Of a DNA stretch of 64,000 bases, positions 1-10,400 are shown piece after piece. Position 1 is the first letter of the stretch. The number at the start of each line of letters is the position of its first letter. The notes under the pieces were generated by a model. That model did not search any database, was not told the DNA's origin, and saw nothing but the letters and a program-made list of their open reading frames with translations. Location of the stretch: the NCBI GenBank assembly GCA_052174495.1, contig JBQMRR010000084.1, forward strand, positions 1-64,000. The letters run 5' to 3'. The position numbers and the translations under genes were made by a program. Origin of the DNA: Arsenophonus sp052174495. Lineage in GTDB: Bacteria; Pseudomonadota; Gammaproteobacteria; Enterobacterales; Enterobacteriaceae.

Positions 1-188
1 AAGGTAAGATTTTATTTAGTGGCATTAAAAATGCAGGTCAGAAACTTGAATTAAATGGTGAACTTCCTTACCAATTTAATATTGGTATACCAGCCAATGT
101 TAATCTACTATTCAAAGGTAACTCTATTGATTTAAATCACTTTATTAAAGTTAACCGCCCAGCCAAGTTTAAATTACCTGGATTGTGA
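1..188 (+). CDS. rodZ: RodZ cytoskeletal protein, C-terminal end (partial)
   Basis: This is the last 61 codons of a gene that starts before the window. RodZ is a bitopic inner-membrane protein that anchors MreB filaments and sets rod shape. The visible part is the periplasmic C-terminal domain; it reads GKILFSGIKNAGQKLELNG and later FIKVNRPAKF, matching the end of enterobacterial RodZ in order and spacing. The frame is open from the window edge and closes with TGA at 186-188, where RodZ normally ends. In enterobacteria rodZ lies directly upstream of ispG on the same strand, as here. mreB and mreC further along this window would be its partners. Identity is firm; the state of the N-terminal part cannot be seen. 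Confidence 0.88.
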   Translation, partial: GKILFSGIKNAGQKLELNGELPYQFNIGIPANVNLLFKGNSIDLNHFIKVNRPAKFKLPGL

Positions 189-240
189 ATAAATATTGTA
201 AGGCAACGTCTATAAATAGTGATAAATTTTTAACAAATAA

Positions 241-266
241 AAAGCCATCGTTAATTCGATGACTTT
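241..266 (+). terminator. Hairpin between rodZ and ispG
   Basis: Arms AAAGCCATCG and CGATGACTTT can pair over 10 bp with one mismatch around a 6-base AT loop. The stem is preceded by A residues and followed by CTTTAATT. It sits 52 bases past the rodZ stop. It looks like a worn intrinsic terminator; with so short a T-run it may be weak and let transcription run on into ispG. Confidence 0.4.
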
Positions 267-319
267 AATTACAGAAATAATGTTATATATTAAATATGGG
301 TATGTTGTAGGGAGAGTGC

Positions 320-1441
320 ATGAATAATCAATTACCAATAAAAAGGCGTAAATCAACGTGTATTTATGTAGGTAATGTTCCCATTGGTAATGGTGCACCA
401 ATTACAGTACAATCTATGACAAATACACGGACAACGGATGTTGCAGCTACAGTTAAACAGATTAAATCTTTAGAACAAGTGGGTGTTGATATTGTACGTG
501 TTTCTGTTCCTACAATAGATGCAGCTAAAGCGTTTAAGCTTATCAAACAGCAAGTTAATGTTCCTGTTATTGCTGATATTCATTTTGATTATCGTATTGC
601 ACTAAAAGTTGCTGAATATGGTGTGGATTGCTTACGCATTAATCCGGGGAATATTGGTAATAAAGAGCGTATTCGTCAGGTTGTTGACTGCGCCCGTGAT
701 AAAAATTTCCCGATTCGGATTGGCGTTAATAGTGGTTCATTAGAAAAAGATATTCAAAAAAAATATGGTAAGTCCACGCCAGAAGCGTTAGTTGAATCAG
801 CTATGCGGCATGTAGATATATTAGATAGATTAAATTTTCATCAGTTTAAAATTAGCGTGAAAGCTTCAGATGTTTTTTTAGCTGTAGGTGCATATCGTTT
901 ACTGGCCAATAAAATTGATCAACCTTTGCACTTAGGTATTACTGAAGCTGGTGGAGCACGTGCAGGTTCAGTAAAATCTGCTATTGGACTGGGAATATTA
1001 TTATCTGAGGGAATTGGTGATACATTACGTATCTCATTATCTGCTGACCCGATTGAAGAAGTTAAAGTTGGTTTTGATATTTTAAAATCTCTTCATATCC
1101 GCTCGCGAGGTATTAATTTTATTACTTGTCCAACCTGTTCACGTCAAGAGTTTGATGTTATTGGTACCGTTAATACACTAGAAGAGCGGTTAAAAGATAT
1201 CATTACTCCAATGGACGTTTCAATTATTGGTTGTGTTGTTAATGGTCCTGGTGAGGCAGAGGTTTCTACCATTGGCGTAACAGGGGCAAGAGTAAAGAGT
1301 GGATTTTATGAAGATGGTGTTCGTCAAAAAGAACGTTTAGATAATGTTAATATAATCGATCAATTTGAAGCTAAAATTCGGGCAAAAGCCATTATGTTGG
1401 ACAAAAATCGGCAGATTGATATCAAAAAATTAGATAAGTAA
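320..1441 (+). CDS. ispG: 4-hydroxy-3-methylbut-2-enyl diphosphate synthase (flavodoxin)
   Basis: IspG (GcpE) catalyses the next-to-last step of the MEP isoprenoid pathway, reducing MEcPP to HMBPP with a [4Fe-4S] cluster. The product has 373 residues against 372 in E. coli and is collinear over its whole length. The N-terminal TIM-barrel part carries VQSMTNTRTTD; the cluster ligands are seen as Cys270 and Cys273 (CPTCSRQEF) and Cys305 (GCVVNGPGE), with Glu312 as the fourth ligand. ATG follows a GGGAGA ribosome site. rodZ lies upstream as in enterobacteria, but hisS, bamB and der, usually downstream, are absent and an IS256 remnant begins instead. Nothing suggests loss of function. Confidence 0.97.
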   Translation: MNNQLPIKRRKSTCIYVGNVPIGNGAPITVQSMTNTRTTDVAATVKQIKSLEQVGVDIVRVSVPTIDAAKAFKLIKQQVNVPVIADIHFDYRIALKVAEYGVDCLRINPGNIGNKERIRQVVDCARDKNFPIRIGVNSGSLEKDIQKKYGKSTPEALVESAMRHVDILDRLNFHQFKISVKASDVFLAVGAYRLLANKIDQPLHLGITEAGGARAGSVKSAIGLGILLSEGIGDTLRISLSADPIEEVKVGFDILKSLHIRSRGINFITCPTCSRQEFDVIGTVNTLEERLKDIITPMDVSIIGCVVNGPGEAEVSTIGVTGARVKSGFYEDGVRQKERLDNVNIIDQFEAKIRAKAIMLDKNRQIDIKKLDK

Positions 1442-1479
1442 TTTAATCATCTTAACTCATAAAAGAACTATTAATAAAT

Positions 1480-2800
1480 CTGTTGTATGACAGTCAGGCT
1501 AATGTTCCACTTTGATATTTCGTGAATTTATTCTCCATTCTTAAATTAGACGGAATTTACCAGAAAAAGTCGCAGTAGATTAAATTTGCTTAACTAATTC
1601 CATCTTTTCTAAGCAGACTAGAAAAGATCAGAAACTCTTGAAAAGATTGTTTTTCTAGAACTATAGTACTTTTTTCGCATCAGATTCGTAGGTTTACTGT
1701 CACAAAATCCAATTTAATTAAATTGATTATTCTTATTGATCCCCATGCGCTTGCCGGGAAGGCATAGAATGCCAGCAGTTATTTCGCTGTTTCTTCAGCT
1801 TCTTAATCGCTGTATTGATACTTATGCTGATAATTTTCTAATAAAAATATTAATAACTTTATTAGTAGCATCAGGGATCTCTGATAACAAGATCTCTCAT
1901 GCAGCTAATCCACTTTAGCTTTTAGTTGCATCACTTTTTGTAGTGAAAGTGGTACATTAGTTATTTTGTATAGCTAATGGCGATCCTGCGCGCTTAGAAT
2001 ATCTTTGCCATTGCATTTCAAAAACAAGCACCGTCGTCTCTCGTAACAAGAGAGTGGAGAGACAGTTAAGTAACAAGCTCAGCTTGTTTCTAACATTAAA
2101 TAACCATAATTGATCGTAACAACCTCTTTACATCCATACACAGTGATGCAGACAGTAATCAGAATGTAAAGACAATCAGGTTGTCTGAAATAACGGTATA
2201 TGCTTTTAGCCAAGGTATAAATCTAATGCGTATCGCTTAAATCACGCAAGGTTCAACACCACATTGGCTGTATTATTTAAGATATTTCTGTTTCAGTCTG
2301 CTGATAGCACTGACAGAGAAGATCATATTTTCTTGATAAGAGAAAATTTAAAGTTTCGTGAAAATCATCGGTGGATATGATAACTTGTCGAATACCCCTA
2401 GAGTAGTAACTCTTTGTGTTTTTATAAACTTTAGATAAAGCAACAATAAGCTTTTGAAGGATTATTCTATTGCGATTCGATTCCATTATTTTAGTTACTT
2501 TAATCTCAATATCACTAATATCTCCCCCATCTATATGAGTTAGTTTTGGCAAGTAACCGTTACGGATGACGATCATGATACTCGTTGAGAAGTCAGTATT
2601 CATCATGCCTTCAAGCTACGCTTTGACAGTAGTGTCTATTAGATCTCTGGTATAATTATGGATAAGTTCATGCAAAGAATCACAGATAATATTTAGTTTT
2701 AAAGATTATTTCTAAGATAGGCTTTCATGGCATAAAGTATCTTTTTATTAAAATTATTTATAAATTAATCACCAGAATACTCTACAATCTCAGAACCCGA
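1480..2800 (-). mobile_element. IS256-family element, dead
   Basis: The N-terminal half of a mutator-type (IS256) transposase is still partly open at 2606-2277 and includes VIRNGYLPK, the family's 'RNGY.P.R' signature, and a decayed GISTGDF-like stretch (STDDFHETL). Further along on the same strand LRDLSDTH (near 2230-2265) and a LLAFYAFPASAW stretch (near 1735-1770) match the family's central and C-terminal signatures, with stops and frameshifts between. The same end sequences recur at the other IS256 remnants here. It occupies the place where hisS would follow ispG. Confidence 0.75.
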
Positions 2801-3040
2801 TCACCAGAAATAAGCGTAACTCTGTTCTATTCCTATTCTTGATAAAAAGAAATTAAAAGGCTTTTTATGTTAACTGTTAATACTCATCAATTTAGTATAA
2901 GATTTAAATAATATAGATAATATAGCTAATTTGTTAAGAATTATGTTACTTATAGTGCTATCTATCGGTTTTATTCTAACTAATATCATATAGATAGATA
3001 ATAATACATTAGCCAATAATTTAAATTTAATGATTTATTT

Positions 3041-3754
3041 TTAATCTAATAATAATATTGATTCTAATGCAATTTCAACCATATTATTAAATGTATTTTG
3101 TCGTTCTATTGAAGTTGTCTTTTCGCAACGACGAATATGATCAGAAACCGTACAAATAGTTAGTGCTTTTATACCATATTCTGCCGCAATGCTATACATA
3201 CCAGCAGCTTCCATTTCTACCCCTAAAATTCCATATTTTTCCATTGTATAAAATACTTGCATTTGAGATGTATAAAAAAGATCAGTAGAAAAAATATTAC
3301 CTACTCGAACGTTGAAATTTTTTGCTTTAGCTGCAGTAACAGCATTATGAACCAGATCATAATCAGCAATAGCTGAAAAATCATTATCATCAAATTTTAG
3401 ACGATTAACTTTAGAATCAGTACATGCTCCAAGACCGATAATAATGTCGTGTAACTTTACTTGCTGACTAATAGCACCGCAGGATCCTACTCGTATTATC
3501 ACTTTAACACCAAAATCAGTAATTAATTCTTTCATGTAAATTGAACAAGAAGGAATTCCCATACCATGTCCCATTACTGAAATACTACGGCCTTGATAAT
3601 TGCCAGTAAAACCTAACATACCACGAACATTATTTACCTGACGGCTATCTGTGAAATAATTTTCTGCAATATGTTTTGCGCGTAAAGGATCTCCTGGCAT
3701 CAATATAACTTCCGCAAAATCGCCCATATCAGCATTAATATGTGGGGTGCCCAT
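3041..3754 (-). CDS. deoD: Purine nucleoside phosphorylase, DeoD type
   Basis: DeoD splits purine (deoxy)ribonucleosides with phosphate to free base and (deoxy)ribose-1-phosphate in the cytoplasm. The product has 237 residues (E. coli 239) and is collinear throughout: MGTPHINADMGDFAEV at the start, MPGDPLRAKHIAE (phosphate site), GVEMEAAGMY (ribose binding) and TVSDHIRRCEKT with the catalytic Asp. ATG has an AAGGA site eight to nine bases upstream. It is the last gene of the enterobacterial nupC-deoC-deoA-deoB-deoD cluster. Its upstream partner deoB is decayed and split, and deoC is decayed, so DeoD now works without the pathway that burns the released sugar phosphate. Retained purine salvage is the likely reason it survives. 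Confidence 0.97.
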   Translation of the reverse strand: MGTPHINADMGDFAEVILMPGDPLRAKHIAENYFTDSRQVNNVRGMLGFTGNYQGRSISVMGHGMGIPSCSIYMKELITDFGVKVIIRVGSCGAISQQVKLHDIIIGLGACTDSKVNRLKFDDNDFSAIADYDLVHNAVTAAKAKNFNVRVGNIFSTDLFYTSQMQVFYTMEKYGILGVEMEAAGMYSIAAEYGIKALTICTVSDHIRRCEKTTSIERQNTFNNMVEIALESILLLD

Positions 3755-3789
3755 AAATAAATTTCCTTATATTACTTATTAATAAAACT

Positions 3790-4570
3790 GAGAATATAAA
3801 CAAACATTTTCTATCATACTTAAAATAGCGTTTTACTTGTAGAGTATAAATTAAATAGAAATATTTTCTTTGTATATTATCAGTTTCTGACCAGATGGTA
3901 TCTCAATCATGATCAGTGCTAATAATTAAACTATTCTAGTTCTCAATTAATACCAAAATTTTAGAAAAACGACCATTAAATAACTCTAGTGCAACTACAT
4001 AACCCGTAAGATTTCAACGAATCTATATGAAAAATTAAAATTTATAAAATTAGTAAATACCATGTTAGCGTCTATCGATTTTTAATCTTCTTAAGATTAG
4101 TATAGTATATAGTATTCCAATACTGATTGCTTTACTTCCTTACTATAAAAATGTCGACATTGGTATGAATACCTATAATTTTAATAAGTGAAAGACTATC
4201 TGGCCAGCTTTTTCTTCAACTAGTTTTCAATATAAGTTGTTGCTATAGGTTGTTTAATAAAATAATCTCAACAACTACTACTAGTATGCTTAAAACAACT
4301 AGTTTTTTCATTGATGAAAAGACGAGCAATAAACGCACCTTATGTTATAAGCATCTTCATGCAGCACTTTTTCGCTATTTAACAAAGCTGATAAGTATTT
4401 TTATCTGAAATTTTCTCATGGATACTATTTGAAAAACTGAATCTCTTGAAATAAATAGATTATCTATTTTCATGTTCTTCACCTAATTAATTTAGGCGTA
4501 TTCTGCTGAATAGTGATAATTACTAAGATAACCTAGAAATTACCATTTGTTATAACTATCTGATATAGTT
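3790..4570 (-). pseudogene. deoB: deoB (phosphopentomutase) remnant, 3' part
   Basis: On the minus strand, directly upstream of deoD, short blocks in DeoB order can be read through many frameshifts and stops: LGEEHE, then YQLC*IAKKC (family YELCQIARK), FIARLF (VIARPF), MVFTNF (IVFTNF), ALELFNGR (GLELFDRR) and ISTDHD*DTIW (LTADHGCDPTW). Order and spacing match phosphopentomutase. The 5' part lies beyond the inserted elements at 4570-6692. Confidence 0.75.
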
Positions 4571-6692
4571 AACAGAGTGGTATGGTTTTTTTTGAATAAT
4601 TCAGATTTAACTTTGAACTAATCTTTCATAGACTTGAAATGGAGTTTTATTACCAAATATATTGATTTCGGTAATTTCTGATTGTATAGTTAATATTATT
4701 GATGCAGAGTAATCTCAAACTCTTGAGCAGAATTAAATGATGGCTTTCCATCCTATTCTTCCATATGCTAATTGAATCTTTCGACCATATACCGTTTTAT
4801 TTTAGTATACATCATCGGGCTAAGTCAGAGTTCTATAGCAAATGCCCCTCTGTGTGCAAACGGATAATTTATATTTTTCGTTTGCTGAATATTTTCGCAG
4901 ACCAAATGCGGTATATAAATTATTTTCTATTATCTTTAAATACCATGAATAACTATGGGAAATATTTAGTTAAGAGCACGTAAGAAATATTCAGTATTGT
5001 TCATCTTTTGACTTACAAAGATAGATAAAGTCCATCAAAGATAGACCAGCCTATTTTATATATCTTAAAGATAATGTCTTGAATTTTGTTTGTCTTTTTT
5101 AAAAGATATTTTATATCTTAACGGAAATGAGAATTAGGCTTGTAGCCTTTAAACACTTTATTCTTAAATTTTTCTGTGTTTTCTTCCTGATTTTACATAG
5201 TTCCTCTTTACTAGGAGGAGAGAGGATTTGTAGGGATTCAAAAATAATTTGTATATGATTGACTAACAGAATCCATCGAGAGAAAGAAACGTTTTTTCAG
5301 AAAAAACTACGGTCTTTGATTAGATCAAAGTGTTTATCGTCTGTAAGCCATGGAGAATATGGCTATGGTTATTAACTTGTATTAGTAAAGCTTCTTGCTG
5401 TTCTCAGAGAGAAATTTATAATCACATTAATATTTTTAATTATTGTGCTTTAAATAATCCTCTTAAAGTCAGATATTTAGCTAAATAAAACAATTCCGTA
5501 TCATGGAATCTACTCAGTTATCCTTTTAAGTTATCCTTTTAATTTGCTGAATAACTGTTCATGATTTAAATGTAGAATTTATTTTAATAAAAACTCTTTG
5601 GTTACCCAACATTATTAGTCGATTGTGGTAATTTCATGATTGCTATCAAATGAGTTTTTTATCTTTTAAATCCCATCTTAGCAAAGATGGACTCTTTATT
5701 TATGATAATTTCAAGAAGAAATCCTACTTTAATATTCTGTATTAAACTGTTCAAGAATTTTTATCACTCATATATGACCCTATCAATCTCAGGTGGTTAA
5801 GACGCAACTTATTTTTTACTTTTATTTCCTCCCCTCCCGCATTTTCTAGCTTTTTTATCTGAAAAATAAGAATTTCCCTTTAAAACCTTTAGGAAAATAT
5901 TTCATTAATTTCAACAATACCTTGCTGCATTTATATTGGCTGTCGTTGCTGAAGTAAGGAATCAATGATGGAATATGAACGCTATTTTAAATCAATTCCT
6001 GTTTTATTTTGTTGATTCCCATAAAGTCAATTTATTCAAATAGATCATAGATAACTAAAGTACTTATCCTTGTAATGTAATTTTTGCTATAAGCATCCTT
6101 ACAGTAAGATTATTAAATATTTTTTGCAATTAGTGATTTTATAACGATATTACTGTGTAACCTTAAATGAATATCTCCAGTAAATAACATGTTCACTATG
6201 ACAATATGTGGTAGATTAAAGCGCAATGAGTTATCTCAATGTATGAATCGATATTATTCGATAGATTATCATCGAAGAAACTAATGAAGTGCAGCTTCAT
6301 ATTTTCAAGAAGTGAAGAAAGAGCCTCTTTGATCTTTATGATTCCTTGCTTTTTTATGGCAACCTTGTCGTAAAAATTCTCTATACAGTATAAAAGATTT
6401 ATCCAACAGTTTTTGCCAACATAACTGATAATAAACATCATCTTATTTTTTACTATTTTAGCAACGATAATTCGAATAAAAACTAACGTTTAGCTAAAGT
6501 AGACGCAACTTCTTACTTTTCTGAAGAGCAGCTTTAATTTTAAATATTGTAGTTGCCTGATTATGGAGTCTTATTAAAATGATAATTTGCTATCAACTTT
6601 ATCCTCAGTAGCTATCTTGTTATAAACATATCCTTATGCGACGAAGATTTATATAATGGTCCTTTTGATTAAAACTTAGTCAATAAATATTG
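4570..6692 (-). mobile_element. IS481-family element inside deoB, itself split
   Basis: Two minus-strand pieces (about 6692-6424 and 5379-4570) together make one degenerate IS481-type element, split by an IS1595-type element. The 5' piece has the family's left end (ACCATTATATAAAT on the minus strand) and the SKR/AKR..-type helix region. The 3' piece ends in the T-rich run shared with the copies at 37.5 and 61.5 kb, and its order matches the copy at 52.2 kb, whose N-terminal frame is readable. deoB sequence flanks both sides. No open transposase frame remains. Confidence 0.7.
5380..6423 (-). mobile_element. IS1595-family element inside the IS481 element
   Basis: About 1.04 kb, bounded by imperfect inverted ends: TATTAGTAAAGCTTCTTGC on the left and TTTTTGCCAACATA on the right; better preserved copies show TATGTTGGCAAAAGTTGTTG. 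Decayed minus-strand translation shows LTLWESTK (family LTLRE..K), a basic region with GRGGNKSKK, and LKG*LSRFHD....YLAKYL (family RLK.W..RFHGVATKYL.NYL). Many stops and frameshifts. It interrupts the IS481 transposase just after its N-terminal helix-turn-helix. Confidence 0.65.
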
Positions 6693-7095
6693 CAGAAAAG
6701 TATTTTTCCTATTGAAAATATCTTCATTCAAATAAAAATGGGTAAATTCCTTGAATAATCTATTTCTGATCTGGATGGGATACTTTTATCGATAAAATAA
6801 CTAACTTGCATGAACATACTAATTAATAATTTCAGTATCTTCATCTTAGTCCAATTGAAATATTCCTGTGCCTATTTAGCAGTTTCTCCTAATCTAAAAT
6901 GCAATAGATTAAGCAAAGAGTTTGTCTTACAATCCTTATTATTTTTTCTTTTTACCTAAATGTAATCAGTTCTACTGTGTTCCTAAAGTATTTACACTAG
7001 CATCGCTAAATCTATCAGGATCCGTTAATAGTTTTAAACCAAAATAATATATTCTATTATCTAAGTCGATAATAACTAATTATTATCTCTTATAA
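6692..7095 (-). pseudogene. deoB: deoB (phosphopentomutase) remnant, 5' part
   Basis: Minus-strand blocks match the start of DeoB: VIIDLDNRIYYFG followed by DPDRFSDASVNTLG (family DADKFGD.G.NTLGHIAE), then LHLGKKKK and a decayed SGKDTPSGHWE-like block (DKSIPSRSEID). The blocks stop where the IS481 element begins and continue at 4570 on the other side, so deoB was interrupted and then eroded. Confidence 0.7.
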
Positions 7096-7199
7096 TATAA
7101 AATTACAATAAATATAATTATTAAAACTCTTTTATTTAAAGATAATTTTACAGATTTTTAAAAAAAATATTTTTATTTTCTGCATATCAACAATTACTA

Positions 7200-7990
7200 A
7201 AACAGTGCATAAAAATATCAATAAAGTTAATAGTTATCAGTTAAAATTGTCTATTTGTATCTTTATTTATTTAATAAAATATAGAATAAGCTTGATATAA
7301 TTCAGAAAAATAAAAATAATGAATATTAGTCTATTCATTTTCCATGAAATAGATACCAGTCATCTTATAATTTATGTGATTAGAAAATTTTATATATCGA
7401 ATAATCTTAAATATAATTCAATCTTCTATAATGTATATTTATTATAATCTTATTTATTGATATCTTAAGAAAATTAACACAGCTAGCAATAGCAATTTCT
7501 GTTACCTGTAAAATAAGGATTTTATTGCTTTAATTTAGTAAATTCAATAATTACTTTCAGTAAAATACCTTTTCAATAGATAAATTTTATCTGATTTAAC
7601 CAGATTAAAAGCAATTTGCTTATTACCGGGTTATTAATTCTTAATAAGAAGAAATAATATTAACTTGATCTGTACTATAAGTGTTATCAGTTTGTATTTT
7701 AGTAATTCAATAGCAATATTATCCTCGTTTAATAAAAAATTAATTACTGTGGTAATGCGAATATTTGTGGTGTTTTATTTAGTTAAAATCTTCCGTATAT
7801 ATTAAATATAAGCAAGGATATATACATATATTGTAGCAGTAATATTATGAAGTTTTGCTTAAATAGCATCATATCTTAATTTTCATCAATATCGTGATCA
7901 TTTAGTAAAGTTAAATCCATCACATTTAATGTGCATTATCTAGTTAGTTTTAATTCTATCATGTAATTCTATAAAGTTTAATATTGTTGT
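7200..7990 (-). pseudogene. deoC: deoC (deoxyribose-phosphate aldolase) remnant
   Basis: Just downstream of the transporter gene on the same strand, the minus strand reads MDLTLLNDHDIDEN (family LMDLTTLNDDDTDEK), TICIYP (AAVCIYPRF), then QIRITTVINFLLNEDNIAIE (IRIATVTNFPHGNDDIDIA), FNLVK and LLKVIIEFTKLKQ (LLKVIIETGELK). Frameshifts and stops separate the blocks. The last third is not recognisable. The usual next gene, deoA, has no space left before deoB and seems to have been deleted. Confidence 0.78.
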
Positions 7991-8039
7991 TTTAGCGATA
8001 AACAACCGTTTAATGTTTAATATAGAAAATTAAATTAAG

Positions 8040-9326
8040 TTATATTGTTGCTAAGGATAAAAAGAATCCAGCAATGGTGGCACTCATTAGATTAGATAAT
8101 GAACCGGCTAATACCGCTTTCAAACCTAATTGAGCAACATCTTTACGACGGTTTGGTGCAATTCCACCTAAACCCCCCAATAGTATGGCGACTGATGACA
8201 GATTAGCAAAACCACACAATGCAAAAGAAATTATGGCCTTAGTATGTTTAGAAAGTACTTGTTTACCTGCAGTAATACCCTCATTATCAGGTTTTAAGTA
8301 TTCGCCAAAATTCATATAAGCAACAAATTCATTGATAACTAACTTTTGACCAATAAACGAACCGGCAATTGATGCTTCATGCCATGGTATACCAATCAAA
8401 TAGGCAATTGGCGCAAAGATCCAGCCTAAGATCAATTCTAATGATAATCCTGGTATATGGATCCAGCCACCAATCACCGCTAAAATACCATTAAGTAATG
8501 CTATCAATGCAACAAATGCCAACAACATCGCCCCGACATTTAAAGCAAGTTGCATGCCGGAAGAAGCACCGGTAGCAGCAGCATCAATAATGTTAACTGG
8601 ACGCTCTTCACCACTCGCTACACTGATCATATTTACTGTATCACAAGTTTTCTCTGTTTCTGGTACCATTAATTTGGCAAATAACAATCCCCCTGGTGCC
8701 GCCATAAAAGATGCCGCAATCAGATATTCCATTGGAACCCCCATTTGCGCATAGCCGGCTAATACAGAACCAGCAACCGAAGCTAGTCCACCACACATAA
8801 CAGCAAATAGCTCAGAGTTTGTCATTATGGCTATATAGGGTCTAACAACTAAAGGGGCTTCTGTATGACCGACAAAAATATTAGCGGTCGCCGATAACGA
8901 TTCAGTGCGTGAGGTACCCAATATCCATTGCAATAGTCCACCTAAAATTTTAATAAAAAACTGCATAATACCAAGATAATAAAGTACAGCAATTAATGAT
9001 GAGAAGAAAATAATAACCGGTAAAACACGAAAGGCAAAAATAAAACCATTACCGCCAAACAACTCAAACATTTTATTAGAAACTAAGGGACCAAAGATAA
9101 AATCCATCCCAACTTCCCCATAACCAATTACGGCAGAGACTGCATCAGATACACTTTTCAAAGTGCGATGTCCTGCAGGAATGTAAAGAACAAACGCGCC
9201 AATTGTCATTTGAATAACAAAAGCGCCAAATACAGTACGGAATTTAATTGCTCGATGGTTACTGGAAAAAATGATAGCGATAAAAATCAATACTGCCATT
9301 CCCAACAGGCTCATAATGAGTTGCAT
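8040..9326 (-). CDS. nupC: Concentrative nucleoside transporter (CNT family)
   Basis: An inner-membrane nucleoside/cation symporter of 428 residues, full length for bacterial CNTs. By recall it is closest to the Vibrio cholerae CNT and E. coli NupX rather than E. coli NupC. The three N-terminal helices, the scaffold block FRVLPVIIFFSSLIAVLYY and the second substrate region CGFANLSSVAILLGG are clear. The first re-entrant hairpin reads GHTEAPLVVRP; relatives have GQ(T/S/N)E, so the substrate-contacting Gln is His here (codon CAT). ATG has an AGGGA site. It heads the ancestral deo cluster. With deoD intact it gives a purine nucleoside uptake and cleavage route. The symbol is used in the broad sense; nupX would be equally fair. 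Confidence 0.93.
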   Translation of the reverse strand: MQLIMSLLGMAVLIFIAIIFSSNHRAIKFRTVFGAFVIQMTIGAFVLYIPAGHRTLKSVSDAVSAVIGYGEVGMDFIFGPLVSNKMFELFGGNGFIFAFRVLPVIIFFSSLIAVLYYLGIMQFFIKILGGLLQWILGTSRTESLSATANIFVGHTEAPLVVRPYIAIMTNSELFAVMCGGLASVAGSVLAGYAQMGVPMEYLIAASFMAAPGGLLFAKLMVPETEKTCDTVNMISVASGEERPVNIIDAAATGASSGMQLALNVGAMLLAFVALIALLNGILAVIGGWIHIPGLSLELILGWIFAPIAYLIGIPWHEASIAGSFIGQKLVINEFVAYMNFGEYLKPDNEGITAGKQVLSKHTKAIISFALCGFANLSSVAILLGGLGGIAPNRRKDVAQLGLKAVLAGSLSNLMSATIAGFFLSLATI

Positions 9327-9599
9327 GAATATATCCCTGTATATTTATATCAAATAAAAATTTCTATACTTTAAAAATAAATTTCTAGTCTAATGCTTAT
9401 ATATTATAAAGATTTCGCATTAAAAACTGACATTCCAGATCATAAATAATCATGATAAAAATCACGAAAAAATAAATTTTATAATACATATCACTTATAA
9501 AAACGATTTTGCGATAAAAATTATCTAAATAAACATCATATTTATGATTAAATAACTTTGATATAATGGTAATCCATACCAGACTCTTGAATTATTAGC

Positions 9600-10400
9600 A
9601 AATCTAGTGTATGTTGGTCAGGTTACATTCTGCTTTGATACTTCATAAATCTACTTTCCATCCTTGAATTGGACGTTATTATCACAAGGATTAGTAGGTT
9701 AAATTCTATTAGCCTGAATTCTAATTTCCCCTGAGAAGATGAAAACAGCTTAAATACCATTTAAAGGATTATTTTTTTTGAAGTCATCTGCTTGTACATA
9801 AGTTTCATATCCTCATTGTCACAAAAGTTTAGTCAATCGGATTCGTCGTTCTTATTGACATCAAATCCTCCTGACTAACAGAAGCCATAGAATGCTCACA
9901 TGATTGGCTTTATTATAGCATCTTGGCTTTCTGTAGATAGAGTTCCTGTAGCTTAATCTTAATTTTCCGTGATGCATGACACTTTGGATAGTAAATCCAG
10001 CACATTAGCTTTTTTATATACTCAATAATATTGAAGCACGATCTCTAATTTTCAGCACTTTAATCTTAACATCCGCCAATACCAGTCTATATAGTTCTCT
10101 GTGGAAATAACCGCTACAGATGACTGGTTGACGCCCATCAAACAAGACGGAGTTCAGTGCATTATCATAGCATGAACTTCAAATTCAGCCTCAACAACAG
10201 TGCTATCAGCTCTCCTTGTTGACGCATTACACTATTATGGATGAGTTTATGTGAAGAAATCATAAGTAATATTTGATTTTGCGGATATCTCTGTAGGCTA
10301 ATTTTCATGGCATATCATTTCTCTGTTATTGAAGTCATTTATGAAATCAATCAGGCAGCATACGTCACCATCTCCGAAACATCATAGATTAGAAATCATT
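9600..10400 (-). mobile_element. IS256-family element, dead and shortened
   Basis: The right end near 9605 (GTTGGTCAGGTTACATTCTG) matches the ends of the other IS256 remnants. Minus-strand *AFYGFC near 9890 corresponds to the family's LAFYDFP block, and the stretch near 10080-10140 to the VIRNGY block. The left flank to about 10400 (TTCATGGCATATCATTTCTC) also recurs at 2710 and 24140. At about 0.8 kb it has lost roughly a third of its length. Confidence 0.65.

Noticed and set aside
2277..2606. Open frame of 109 codons on the minus strand as a gene
   Set aside because: It is the N-terminal part of a decayed IS256 transposase (VIRNGYLPK block) and ends at a stop well before the catalytic region.
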